Position numbers and translations under genes: made by a program. A DNA stretch of 64,000 nt from contig CALVNF010000002.1 of NCBI GenBank assembly GCA_944349595.1, forward strand, positions 111,468 through 175,467, written 5' to 3'. The notes under the pieces were generated by a model. The model was given only the letters and a program-made list of their open reading frames with translations, made no database searches and was not told the DNA's origin. The DNA is from an uncultured Bacilli bacterium. Its GTDB lineage: Bacteria > Bacillota_I > Bacilli_A > RFN20 > CAG-826. Positions 44,094 through 52,761 of the stretch are shown here, piece after piece; position 1 is the stretch's first letter, and each line of letters starts with the position of its first letter.

Positions 44094-44975
44094 AACTTCA
44101 ATTGCTTTTTTAAAATATTCTGGGATTTCGGTTTCAAATTCCATTTTTCCTTTGTTAGGATAGTCAAATGAAATTTTAAAAGCATGTAAAAGTTGGCCGT
44201 TAAAATCAATATAATTATCACAATATAGTGGATCTCCTTCAACTGGATGTCCAATAAATTTCATATGAACTCTAATTTGATGAGTTCGACCAGTTTCTAG
44301 ACTTAATTTCACAACAGTGTGTTTTTTTAATCTCTTTAAAACAACAAAATGAGTTATTGCTTCTTTTGCATTTTTATCTCCAACGGTATATTTTAATCTA
44401 TTTTTGGGATCTCTTGTAATAGGTGCATCAATTAATCCATTATCTTCTCTTATAATTCCTTTAACAATTGCAATATATTCACGTTTTATTTCATGATTTT
44501 TTAATTGATTTGCTAAATATTCATGCATTTGATTATTTTTTGCAACTAATAATAATCCACTTGTATCTTTATCGATTCTATGAACAATCCCGAGTCTATT
44601 TTCACCATTAATATTTGATAGATTAGAAACATTAGCTTTTAAAAAATCAACAAGAGTATCTCCATGATGACCAATTGCAGGATGAACAACAATACCTCTT
44701 GATTTATTAATAACTAATAAGTTTTCATCTTGATAAATTATTTTTATTTTATCACCAAAATCAATATAATTAATATTGTCAACTTCTTTCTTCTCAAAAG
44801 TAATTTCATCATTAATTTTAGTTAAATAAGATGGTTTAACTTTTTTTGAATTAACTAAAACTTGACCATCTTCAATTGTCTTTTCAATTTGACTTCTAGA
44901 TATATCTTTAATCTTATTTTTTAAATATTTATCAATTCGAATTCCAACATTATTTTCATCTATTTTAAAATTCAT
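44085..44975 (-). CDS. rluD: RluD-type pseudouridine synthase
   Basis: Large-subunit rRNA pseudouridine synthase. The S4 RNA-binding domain is N-terminal (IRIDKYLKNKIKDISRSQIEKTIEDGQVLVN split across residues 12-43). The catalytic motif is HRIDKDTSGLLLVAKN near 131-146 with the aspartate in RIDKDTSG. ETGRTHQIRVHMKFIGHPVEGD near 226-247 is conserved. Length 296. It follows lspA by 22 bases, the standard Firmicutes order. Which uridines it modifies is inferred from the RluA/RluD family only. Confidence 0.94.
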   Translation of the reverse strand: MNFKIDENNVGIRIDKYLKNKIKDISRSQIEKTIEDGQVLVNSKKVKPSYLTKINDEITFEKKEVDNINYIDFGDKIKIIYQDENLLVINKSRGIVVHPAIGHHGDTLVDFLKANVSNLSNINGENRLGIVHRIDKDTSGLLLVAKNNQMHEYLANQLKNHEIKREYIAIVKGIIREDNGLIDAPITRDPKNRLKYTVGDKNAKEAITHFVVLKRLKKHTVVKLSLETGRTHQIRVHMKFIGHPVEGDPLYCDNYIDFNGQLLHAFKISFDYPNKGKMEFETEIPEYFKKAIEVLS

Positions 44976-44997
44976 TTTTCAAAAACCACAGCAAAAC

Positions 44998-45618
44998 TTA
45001 AATATTTTTATTTATGTCATCATCGTTGTCACTAGCATTTTTTTCTGAATTTAAATTATTTTTATCACCATGTTTGACCATATCATAAATAAAATAAATT
45101 ACAAAAATAATAATCGTCACAACTAAAACAGAATCTGCAATATTAAATGTTGCAAAATTCATAAAATCGAATTTTATAAAATCAATGACAGCACCATCTG
45201 GGTAGAAACATCTGTCAATTAAATTTCCAAATGCACCAGCTGTTAATGCCATAATTAATCCTTTATATACTCTATTTATTTTTTTATATTTCCATATATA
45301 ATAACCAACAAATAAACAAGTCATAATTAACGAGATTCCAATAAGTAAAATTCTACGAGTTATGTCATCTAAATTTCCGCCCATTCCAAAAGCAGCCCCA
45401 TAATTTAATAAAAATTCAAATGAAATAAATCCAGGAATGAAGGGTATTTTAGAAAAACTGGATGTACTTAATACTTCTTCCCAGCCGCCATAAATGTATA
45501 AAAATACTTGTTTTGAAATTATATCAAATAAAAATAATATGATAAAAATCCAGATATTTGATTTATAAAACCAAATTAAACCAGATTTTATTTTATTTAA
45601 AATACTATTATTTTCCAT
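44998..45618 (-). CDS. lspA: Lipoprotein signal peptidase
   Basis: Membrane aspartyl protease that cleaves prolipoprotein signals. Four hydrophobic segments, with the catalytic aspartates in AGAFGNLIDRCFYPDGAVIDF (near 125-145) and FNIADSVLV (near 152-160), and the conserved NYGAAFGM near 74-81. Length 206 is longer than the usual 150-165, from an N-terminal extension of about 25 residues and an acidic, asparagine-rich tail. Overlaps ileS by 11 bases. Its presence means this cell makes lipoproteins. Confidence 0.94.
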   Translation of the reverse strand: MENNSILNKIKSGLIWFYKSNIWIFIILFLFDIISKQVFLYIYGGWEEVLSTSSFSKIPFIPGFISFEFLLNYGAAFGMGGNLDDITRRILLIGISLIMTCLFVGYYIWKYKKINRVYKGLIMALTAGAFGNLIDRCFYPDGAVIDFIKFDFMNFATFNIADSVLVVTIIIFVIYFIYDMVKHGDKNNLNSEKNASDNDDDINKNI

Positions 45619-48358
45619 TTAAAACCTCAAAACATCTTTTACATAAATGTTGTCCTTCAGCTTCAATACAATCTTTAGAGTAATTCCAACATCTATCACA
45701 CTTATGTCCTTCTGCTTTTTTAACATAAATATCACAAATTTCATCACTTAATGAAATATTATCTAATTTATTAACTACTTCTGCTTTTGAAACAATGAAT
45801 AATCTACTTAATTCAACACTAGAAAATTCTTTAATTAATTCTTTTAATTTTTCATCTTTAATTAATAAGTAAACTTCACATTCTTGAGCTGAACCAATAA
45901 CATTGTCTCTTCTTAAATTTTCAATTGATTTTAAAACTAAGCTTCTTAATTTAAGTGTTATGTTGTATTGATCAATTAATTTATCATCATAATTATTTGA
46001 TTTAGCTGGAAAATCCAATAATTGAACATTTAATGCATTTTCAAAATTTAAATTAACTTCATCCATTGTAAATGGAATGATTGGATTTAAAAGTCTCATT
46101 AATGTGTCAACTAATTGATAAATTACACTTTGAACTTGTAATCTTCGAGTAGAATTTTTACTATCGCAATATAAAATATCTTTTGCATAATCTAAATAAA
46201 AACTTGATAAATCTGTTGACATAAAAGTCAAAATATCTTGTAAAGCATTTTGGAAATTAAATTTATCATAATAGTCATTAACTTTATTTTTTAAAACTTC
46301 TAATTTTTTCAAAATAAATAAATCAATTAATCCATATCTATCAACTAATTGTTCTTTAGAAAATTTAGAATCTTCACCATTTGATAAATTACCAAGTAAA
46401 AATTTAAAAGTATTTCTTATTTTACGATAGCCTTCCGAAACTTGTTTAATAATGCTTTCTGAAATTCTAACATCTTGTTGATAATCAACGCTTGCAGCCC
46501 AAAATCTTAAAATATCTGAACCATAAACATTCGCAATTTTACTAGGATCAATTCCATTTCCTTTAGATTTAGACATTTTGTCCCAATTTTCATCCATTAC
46601 AAATCCATGCGTTACAACATTTTTATATGGTGGACAATTAAAACAAGCTTGAGAAATAATTAATGAGGAATTAAACCAGCCTCTATATTGGTCACTACCT
46701 TCTAAATATAAATCACAAGGAATATTAAAACCAGCTTTTTTAATAACTGAATTAAATGAGCTACCACTATCAAACCAAACATCCATTATATCTGTTTCTT
46801 TTTTAAATTTTCCGTTTGGTGATTTTTCATTTTTATAACCTTCAGGTAATAAATCTTTTGCTTCTAATTCATACCAAACATTACTACCGTTTTTTCTTAC
46901 TAATTCAACAATATGAGCAAATACATCTTTATCAATAATTGGAGAACCATCTTCATTATAAATAATTGGAAGAGGAACGCCCCATAATCTTTGTCTTGAA
47001 ATACACCAATCATTTCGATCAGAAATCATGTTATGCATTCTTTGCTTGCCCCAAGATGGCATCCAATTAACATTATCGATACTTTTTAATAACTCATCTT
47101 TAATTGGTTTAATTGAACAAAACCATTGTGGAGTTGCTCTAAAAATGACAGGTTTCCCGGTTCTCCAGTCGTGAGGATAAGCGTGTGTAATTGTTTTTCT
47201 TGATAATAAATGTTTGTTATTTTCTAAAATTTCAATTACTTTTTTATTTGCATCTAAATAAAATAAACCTTCAACATCTTTTCCAGCATCTTTTGTCATA
47301 TATCCTTTATAATCAACTGGACAGAATGGTTCTAAATTATATTTAACACCAACATTAAAATCGTCAACACCATGACCTGGAGCAGTATGAACACAACCAG
47401 TACCTGCATCATTTGTAACATGATCTCCTAAAATAATTAAACTATCTCGATCAATAAATGGATGTCTACAAACAATACCTTCTAAATCCTTACCTTTAAA
47501 TTCTTTAATAAGCTCACATTTTTCAAAACCAATTTCACTAACAATTTGTTCTTTTAAATCTTCCAAAAATAAGAAATTGCCTTTTTCGGTTTTATATAAT
47601 CCATATTTAAAATTCGGATTTAAACAAATAGCTAAATTTGCAGGAAGTGTCCAAGGTGTAGTTGTCCAAATAATAACCGAATCATCATTTGATAATAAAT
47701 TTTTCCCATCTTTTACATCAAATGAAACATAAATTGCATCACTGTCTACATCTTTATATTCAATTTCTGCTTCTGCTAATGCAGATTCACTTGAATATGA
47801 CCAATAGACTGGTTTAAGACCTTTATAAATTAAACCTTTTAAAGCCATCGTAGCAAAAATTTCAATTTGATTAGCTTCAAATTCTTTATCTAAAGTTAAG
47901 TAAGGATTATCAAAATCACCTAAAACACCAAGTCTATAAATTTGTCCTTTTTGATTTTCAACTTGTTTTAAAGCGTATTCTTTACATTTATTTCTAAATT
48001 CAATAACTGGGGTTGTTTTTCTATTTACACCAGATTTTGTAACTTGAACTTCAATTGGAAGACCGTGAGTATCCCAACCAAATCTAAATGGTGTGTAATA
48101 ACCTTTCATGTTTTTATATCTGAGAACAAAATCTTTAATTAATCTATTTAACATGTGACCACAGTGAATATTTCCATTTGCATATGGAGGACCATCATGA
48201 AAAATATATGGTGTGTTATTTCGATTTCTTTCTAACATTTTTTCATAAATTTTTTGTTCTTTATGCCATTTTTCAAGAATTTTAGGTTCTTTATTTGCTA
48301 AATTACCTCTCATTTCAAAATTAGTTTTTGGCATCATTAGTGTTTTTTTAATTTCCAT
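45608..48358 (-). CDS. ileS: Isoleucyl-tRNA synthetase
   Basis: Class I synthetase of 916 residues. HIGH motif in HDGPPYANGNIHCGHMLNR near 54-72, KMSKS in DKMSKSKGNG near 592, editing domain (TTTPWTLPANLAICL near 231, HTAPGHGVDDF near 330), and a C-terminal zinc finger CDRCW...CKRC that marks the standard bacterial (IleS1) form. GGAGG lies 5 bases before the ATG. Expression is governed by the T-box leader upstream. Confidence 0.97.
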   Translation of the reverse strand: MEIKKTLMMPKTNFEMRGNLANKEPKILEKWHKEQKIYEKMLERNRNNTPYIFHDGPPYANGNIHCGHMLNRLIKDFVLRYKNMKGYYTPFRFGWDTHGLPIEVQVTKSGVNRKTTPVIEFRNKCKEYALKQVENQKGQIYRLGVLGDFDNPYLTLDKEFEANQIEIFATMALKGLIYKGLKPVYWSYSSESALAEAEIEYKDVDSDAIYVSFDVKDGKNLLSNDDSVIIWTTTPWTLPANLAICLNPNFKYGLYKTEKGNFLFLEDLKEQIVSEIGFEKCELIKEFKGKDLEGIVCRHPFIDRDSLIILGDHVTNDAGTGCVHTAPGHGVDDFNVGVKYNLEPFCPVDYKGYMTKDAGKDVEGLFYLDANKKVIEILENNKHLLSRKTITHAYPHDWRTGKPVIFRATPQWFCSIKPIKDELLKSIDNVNWMPSWGKQRMHNMISDRNDWCISRQRLWGVPLPIIYNEDGSPIIDKDVFAHIVELVRKNGSNVWYELEAKDLLPEGYKNEKSPNGKFKKETDIMDVWFDSGSSFNSVIKKAGFNIPCDLYLEGSDQYRGWFNSSLIISQACFNCPPYKNVVTHGFVMDENWDKMSKSKGNGIDPSKIANVYGSDILRFWAASVDYQQDVRISESIIKQVSEGYRKIRNTFKFLLGNLSNGEDSKFSKEQLVDRYGLIDLFILKKLEVLKNKVNDYYDKFNFQNALQDILTFMSTDLSSFYLDYAKDILYCDSKNSTRRLQVQSVIYQLVDTLMRLLNPIIPFTMDEVNLNFENALNVQLLDFPAKSNNYDDKLIDQYNITLKLRSLVLKSIENLRRDNVIGSAQECEVYLLIKDEKLKELIKEFSSVELSRLFIVSKAEVVNKLDNISLSDEICDIYVKKAEGHKCDRCWNYSKDCIEAEGQHLCKRCFEVLNGK

Positions 48359-48606
48359 AAAATCCTCCTAAAACAAATAAAAACGTCCGATTAAAGGACG
48401 CTTTTAACGTGTTACCACCTTTATTCAAATTAAATAATAATAAGCACTCATTTTGATTTAACGCAATCCTACGAATAATTTACTACAATTTCAATTACCT
48501 TCTCAAGAAGTGATAATTTTTATTTTTGTTGTTATTTTTCACCAAACAATAACTCTCTTTTCAAACATTAAATAAAAATCTTGTCTTCTTTCAAACGAAT
48601 TTGACA
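48359..48606 (-). promoter_or_regulatory. Isoleucine T-box riboswitch with terminator and promoter
   Basis: The T-box AAAGGTGGTAACACG lies at 48422-48408. The terminator is CGTCC/GGACG at 48400-48384 followed by a T run. An extended -10 (TGTTATAAT, 48621-48613) puts the start near 48606. In stem I, ATT within GAAGGTAATTGAAA could be the isoleucine specifier, but this reading is uncertain. The leader follows the ftsZ stop directly. Confidence 0.86.
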
Positions 48607-48634
48607 AAAAATATTATAACATTATTTTAATAAA

Positions 48635-49771
48635 TTAAAATAAATCATTTTGATCTTCATCGTTTAAAAATTTTGGAATAAATTCTTCATCTTCTTTCTT
48701 TTGTTTTTCAGCATCGGTCTCTTTGTTATCTTCACTTGGTTTTGAATCATCGTTTGAAGGATTAAAAATGTTATTAACTGAATTTTCTAACATAGTATTT
48801 CCTTTGTTAATAATTTCATCAGAATTTTGGAAATCAGATGCAACAATAGAAATTACAATATCATCACCTAGTTCCGGATTTGTTGTTAATGCAAATTTTA
48901 TATCAACATCGGTTCCGGCATATTTTGTTATCTTATTTATACAACTATTAATATCATTCATGATTATTTTTGGGCCACTTGAAATACAACACAAACATTT
49001 TCTAGCACCAAAAATTGTAGTTTCTAATAATGGGCAACTAATCGCATTATTTACAGCGTCTTCGCATTTATTTTCGCCACTTCCAATGCCATAACCAATT
49101 AAAGCAACTCCACTATCTTTTAAAACTTTCTTTAAATCAGCAAAATCAAGATTCATTAAATAAGGCGTCATGATTATATCAGTAATTGTTTTTACGCTTC
49201 TTGCAAGTACACTATCGGCTTCTTTAAATGCGTTAGAAACGTAGTTTTTACCCTCATACATTAATAATTTATCATTTGAAACAATAATAATAGAGTCAAC
49301 GTTTTTCTTAAGTTCATTAATTCCATCAATTGCAATTGCTAATTTTTCTTTACCTTCAAATGAAAATGGTCTTGTAACAATTGCTATTGTTAAAATACCC
49401 ATGTCTTTTGCAGCTTTTGCAATTACAGGAGCACCACCAGTACCAGTTCCTCCACCCATTCCAGCGGCAATAAAAACCATATCTTTATTTTCTAAAATAC
49501 TTTTAATTTCATCTAAAGATTCTTCGGCGGCTTTTTTACCCATTACAGGATCACCCCCAGCACCAAGGCCAGCTGTAGAATTAATACCTAAAATTATTCT
49601 ATTTCCAGCTTTTGAAAGAGATAATGATTGTTTATCAGTATTTGCTACATAAAATTCGACATTGCTAACATTGTCATCAATCATTCTATTGACAGCATTA
49701 TTTCCTGCACCACCAATTCCTATTACACCAATTTTAATAATAGGTTCAAATTTGTCTAAATCATTGTACAT
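48635..49771 (-). CDS. ftsZ: Cell division protein FtsZ
   Basis: Tubulin-like GTPase that forms the division ring. KIGVIGIGGAGNNAVNRM at the start, the tubulin signature GGGTGTGGAPVIA near 105-117, and the T7 region with GIGSGENKCEDAVNNAI near 225. The C-terminal linker is acidic and ends in EFIPKFLND, a recognisable FtsA-binding peptide. The ATG at 49771 (378 residues) is preferred over an overlapping TTG two codons upstream because GAGGT lies 8 bases before it. It follows ftsA closely. Confidence 0.97.
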   Translation of the reverse strand: MYNDLDKFEPIIKIGVIGIGGAGNNAVNRMIDDNVSNVEFYVANTDKQSLSLSKAGNRIILGINSTAGLGAGGDPVMGKKAAEESLDEIKSILENKDMVFIAAGMGGGTGTGGAPVIAKAAKDMGILTIAIVTRPFSFEGKEKLAIAIDGINELKKNVDSIIIVSNDKLLMYEGKNYVSNAFKEADSVLARSVKTITDIIMTPYLMNLDFADLKKVLKDSGVALIGYGIGSGENKCEDAVNNAISCPLLETTIFGARKCLCCISSGPKIIMNDINSCINKITKYAGTDVDIKFALTTNPELGDDIVISIVASDFQNSDEIINKGNTMLENSVNNIFNPSNDDSKPSEDNKETDAEKQKKEDEEFIPKFLNDEDQNDLF

Positions 49772-49773
49772 AA

Positions 49774-50967
49774 TCAATTACCTCTTTTTAAATCATTAAT
49801 TTCTCGTTTATTAGGAAAAGTTTTTAAAAACGAATTAATATTTTTGCTACATAAAATACAAGCATAGCTTGAATAATATGCATAATCATGTAAGTTAATT
49901 ATATTTGGAACGTAAAATATAAAATTACTAGAAAATTTACTAGTTAAATATTCTTTGAAGTTATAATACAAATTAGTTTCACCCAAAAATACAGTATTTA
50001 AACTAGCAACCTTTTCAGTTTCTAGTTTTGTAATATTTGCAATTGAAAGAATTTCCTTTGAAATATTTGAGATAAATTCTTGTAAAAAGTCAGTTATTAA
50101 TAAATTTAAATCTTTTTGCGAAATATTTAGAGAATTATCGACATTAACTAATGCATTTGCTAAATTGATTTTAAAATAATTTTCGTCTTTATCAAATCCA
50201 AAAATTTTAACTAATTTTTTTGCATTTTGTATCGAGATGTTAAAATGATTAGCTATTTTTTTATATAAATCTATAAAACCAAATTTAATTGTATTTGTTT
50301 TAATTGGTTCACCTTTGCCTAAAAGAGTTATGTTAGTAATATTTTCTTTTGAAAAAACAAGAAAATAATTACTTGGAAAATTTTTAATATTTCTAAAAAT
50401 ATTTGGTAAATTTATGCTAGAAATTAAAAATTGTACTTGGTTAAGATTGCAAATTTTAAAAATTTCTGAATAATAATTATAAGTATTTATATCAACACAA
50501 TGAAATTTATATGACATTGATATTTCATTAGATTTTTCTCCAATAGGTTTTACTTTTAATTCATTTCCATTTGATAATTTAAAAGAAACGGGAATTATTT
50601 CAACAATTTTTTGATCATCTCTAATATTTTTCTTTTTAGCCATAGACATTAAATTATTTATATCAGTCTCACTTACAATTGAATCACTATTAGAAACGTA
50701 AGTTAAAACAGTTGAAGAATAGCTATTACATTTTTTTGGAGATAATAATGCATAAAAATTATTAAATTGAATATTAGAATATTTTGCGTTACTAATTAAA
50801 TCAACTATTGTTTGAGCAACAATAGTTGGTTTTAATGAAAAAATATCCTCAACATCAAACCTTTTAACATTTTTATAAAGTAATGCTACTTTATTATCTT
50901 CTGTTAAATAACCGATTATTAAGGATACATAATTATCATCAATTTCTAAGCAAGTTATTACTTCCAT
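49774..50967 (-). CDS. ftsA: FtsA-like division protein, actin motifs degraded
   Basis: Position between rsmH/small ORF and ftsZ, length 397, start EVITCLEIDDNYVSLIIGYL and the 1C-domain region (VTxxDINNLMSMAKKK-like, EIIPVSFKLSNG) identify FtsA. It is very divergent: the phosphate-2 motif DIGGGTT of actin-type ATPases is replaced by VFSKENITNI, and the adenosine motif is FLGETNLYYNF without the usual paired glycines. A C-terminal membrane-targeting amphipathic helix is not obvious, though INSFLKTF might serve. Nucleotide binding is therefore doubtful. The promoter TATAAT ends 7 bases before the ATG with no Shine-Dalgarno, a likely leaderless mRNA. Confidence 0.82.
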   Translation of the reverse strand: MEVITCLEIDDNYVSLIIGYLTEDNKVALLYKNVKRFDVEDIFSLKPTIVAQTIVDLISNAKYSNIQFNNFYALLSPKKCNSYSSTVLTYVSNSDSIVSETDINNLMSMAKKKNIRDDQKIVEIIPVSFKLSNGNELKVKPIGEKSNEISMSYKFHCVDINTYNYYSEIFKICNLNQVQFLISSINLPNIFRNIKNFPSNYFLVFSKENITNITLLGKGEPIKTNTIKFGFIDLYKKIANHFNISIQNAKKLVKIFGFDKDENYFKINLANALVNVDNSLNISQKDLNLLITDFLQEFISNISKEILSIANITKLETEKVASLNTVFLGETNLYYNFKEYLTSKFSSNFIFYVPNIINLHDYAYYSSYACILCSKNINSFLKTFPNKREINDLKRGN

Positions 50968-50974
50968 AAATAAT

Positions 50975-50980
50975 ATTATA
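50975..50980 (-). promoter_or_regulatory. -10 element of leaderless ftsA promoter
   Basis: TATAAT on the - strand, 7 bases before the ftsA ATG. It gives ftsA-ftsZ a start of their own, separate from the mraZ promoter. The phased array D lies about 40-90 bases upstream. Confidence 0.6.
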
Positions 50981-51021
50981 TTATTTATTTGATAATTTTA
51001 AAAGATAGATAAATAAATGAT

Positions 51022-51071
51022 TTAATAATTTTTTAGTTGTTTTCTAGTAATTATTTAGTAGTTATTTAGTA
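51022..51071 (+). repeat. Phased TTAGTA array, copy D (upstream of ftsA)
   Basis: On the + strand TTAATA, TTAGTT, CTAGTA, TTAGTA and TTAGTA begin at 51022, 51033, 51044, 51055 and 51066, each 11 bp apart; the last four are the best. It ends 5 bases after the stop of the 64-residue ORF and is reversed relative to copies A, B, C and G. An 18-base stretch around the third and fourth units, from TAGTAATTA onward, is identical to copy A read on the other strand. Confidence 0.85.
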
Positions 51072-51076
51072 AATAA

Positions 51077-51271
51077 TTATGCGTTTATTGGTTTATTTGG
51101 AATTAAACTTTGTTGAGTTTTGATCTTACTAACTTTATTTACATTAGAATTTATAACTAAAGATATTCCAAAAAGAAATGCTATTGAAAAGAAATATAAG
51201 ATGTTTTTAAATAAGAATTTTATTTTATAAAATATTTTTTTATTTCCGTATCTTTGTAATTTGTCTTTCAT
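51077..51271 (-). CDS. Small single-pass membrane protein in the FtsL position
   Basis: 64 residues: a basic N-terminus (KDKLQRYGNKKIFYKIK), one hydrophobic segment at about 25-43 (ILYFFSIAFLFGISLVINS) and a short outer tail (SNVNKVSKIKTQQ) without the coiled coil of normal FtsL. It lies between rsmH and ftsA, where ftsL belongs, with a 2-base gap from rsmH and AAAGGA about 9 bases before the ATG. It may be a reduced FtsL or an unrelated membrane anchor; sequence alone does not decide. Confidence 0.7.
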   Translation of the reverse strand: MKDKLQRYGNKKIFYKIKFLFKNILYFFSIAFLFGISLVINSNVNKVSKIKTQQSLIPNKPINA

Positions 51272-51273
51272 AT

Positions 51274-52209
51274 TTATTTTATCCTTTCTATAATTCTTAA
51301 TTTTGCAGATTTACTTCTTGGATTTTTTTCTAGTTCTTTTTCATTTGGAACTATAACTTTTGTATTAACTAATTTAAAATCTGGTTCTTTTTCATCAAAC
51401 AAATTTCTTCTTGAACGAATAATTTTTGCTTTAGAATTAAATATGTCTTTAACAATTTTATCTTCTAAAGATTGGAAAGTAATTGCACATATTCTTCCAC
51501 CAATTTTTAATAAATCTAAAGAGTCAGTTAATGCTTTTTTTAAAACATTTAGTTCATCATTAACTTCAATTCTTAATGCTTGAAATACTTGTTTTGCTGG
51601 ATGGCCCTTTTTTTCTAATTCTTTTTTTGGTAATGAATTTTTAATTATTTCCACAAGTTCTAATGTAGTCTCAATTCTTTTTTTCGATCTTTCTTTAACA
51701 ATATTTTTGGCTATATTATAGGAATACTTTTCTTCACCGTATTCTTTAAATATTTTAGTTAAATCATTAAGAGAATAATTATTAACAATATAATTTGCCG
51801 TTAAAGTATTGTCTTGATTCATTCTCATATCAAGAACAGCATTGTTTCGATATGAAAATCCTCTTTCAGTTTCATCAAATTGAGGCGAACTAACACCTAA
51901 ATCAAAAATAAAACCATCAATTTTTCTAATATTAAGCGATTGCACAATTTCCTTAATATTAGAAAAATTATCTTTAACAATTTTGTAATTATTGTATTTA
52001 GAATTATTTTTAAGAAAATTCAAGCTATCATTTATTGCTTCTTCATCTTGGTCAATTCCAATTGCTAAGCCAGTGTTATTTAAATGAGTTAATATTTCAA
52101 AGAAATGTCCTGCTCTTCCTAGAGTCATGTCTACATAAATGCCATTTTGCTTGATGTTTAATCCATTAATTGCTTCTTTTAGTAAAACCGGGATATGTTT
52201 TTCAAACAT
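51274..52209 (-). CDS. rsmH: 16S rRNA (cytosine-1402 N4) methyltransferase RsmH
   Basis: SAM-dependent methyltransferase (MraW), 311 residues. HIPVLLKEAINGL at the start, the SAM motif VDMTLGRAGHFFEIL (family DxTxGxGGH), FDLGVSSPQFDETERGFSYR near 104-123, KGHPAKQVFQALRIEVNDEL near 202-221, and RSAKLRIIER-like RSKSAKLRIIERI at the end. Overlaps mraZ by 8 bases, the universal mraZ-mraW pair. Confidence 0.97.
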   Translation of the reverse strand: MFEKHIPVLLKEAINGLNIKQNGIYVDMTLGRAGHFFEILTHLNNTGLAIGIDQDEEAINDSLNFLKNNSKYNNYKIVKDNFSNIKEIVQSLNIRKIDGFIFDLGVSSPQFDETERGFSYRNNAVLDMRMNQDNTLTANYIVNNYSLNDLTKIFKEYGEEKYSYNIAKNIVKERSKKRIETTLELVEIIKNSLPKKELEKKGHPAKQVFQALRIEVNDELNVLKKALTDSLDLLKIGGRICAITFQSLEDKIVKDIFNSKAKIIRSRRNLFDEKEPDFKLVNTKVIVPNEKELEKNPRSKSAKLRIIERIK

Positions 52210-52630
52210 TTTTTATATCCTCTGCAATTTCATCAAAATTTTTTAAAGATTCAGAAGAATAATTATCCCACTTTTCTTTATCCCATATTTCAATGTGATC
52301 TCCTACACCAATAATGGCTAATGACTTAGGAATCTTAAATTTATTAACTATATATGTTGGAATTTGAATTCGACCGATTTTATCAATTTCTAATTCAATA
52401 GTATTTGCATATATAGCTCTGATGTATTCTCTTTCTTTTTTGTTATTAAAAGAAAGTTCAGATAATTTAGTTGATAATTTTGTAAAGCTTTCTTCAGTAT
52501 ATAAGCTTAAACTTCCATCAAATCCAATATTGCAATATAAGTTTCCAGATATATTGCTTCTAAATTTTGATGGTAGCATTAATCTATTTTTTGCATCTAA
52601 ATTATGCTCATAAGTACCAAAGAATAACAT
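52202..52630 (-). CDS. mraZ: Transcriptional regulator MraZ
   Basis: AbrB-fold DNA-binding protein that forms rings and represses its own operon. Two SpoVT/AbrB repeats: GTYEHNLDAKNRLMLPSKFR (residues 5-24) and LEIDKIGRIQIPTYIVNKF (about 77-95). The ATG at 52630 (142 residues) fits the family start M-x-x-G-x-Y-x-H; a GTG 15 bases upstream is less likely. Three phased boxes lie immediately upstream, so autoregulation is expected. Confidence 0.95.
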   Translation of the reverse strand: MLFFGTYEHNLDAKNRLMLPSKFRSNISGNLYCNIGFDGSLSLYTEESFTKLSTKLSELSFNNKKEREYIRAIYANTIELEIDKIGRIQIPTYIVNKFKIPKSLAIIGVGDHIEIWDKEKWDNYSSESLKNFDEIAEDIKNV

Positions 52631-52631
52631 T

Positions 52632-52693
52632 ACACTTTTTACCACTTCTTACCACTTCAATATTATTATAGATGTATATTAAAGTTTTGTAAA
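52632..52693 (-). promoter_or_regulatory. mraZ promoter with three MraZ boxes
   Basis: On the - strand TTTACA (52693-52688), 17 bases, TATAAT (52670-52665), then three direct repeats GAAGTGG (52658-52652), GAAGTGG (52648-52642) and AAAGTGT (52638-52632), each 10 bp apart and ending just before the ATG. AAGTGG/T boxes spaced about 10 bp are the known type of MraZ target in Mollicutes. They begin at about the transcription start, consistent with repression. Confidence 0.85.
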
Positions 52694-52702
52694 CACGCAA
52701 AT

Positions 52703-52736
52703 AAAAAAAGTGAATATAATTTTTACATTCACTTTT
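52703..52736 (-). terminator. Terminator of the pheS-pheT-yceD operon
   Basis: AAAGTGAAT and ATTCACTTT form a 9-bp stem with an 11-base loop; on the - strand it is followed by TTTTTATTTG. It lies between yceD and the mraZ promoter. Confidence 0.85.
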
Positions 52737-52761
52737 AACGTAGAATAAATATTTAGAAAAT

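Noticed and set aside
49401..49652. Proline- and alanine-rich + strand reading frames opposite ftsZ, obg and others.
   Set aside because: They lie wholly within well-supported genes on the other strand and have no ribosome sites or family features.
49926..49943. Two TACTAG hexamers inside ftsA.
   Set aside because: Spacing is 12 bp and there are no further units in phase.
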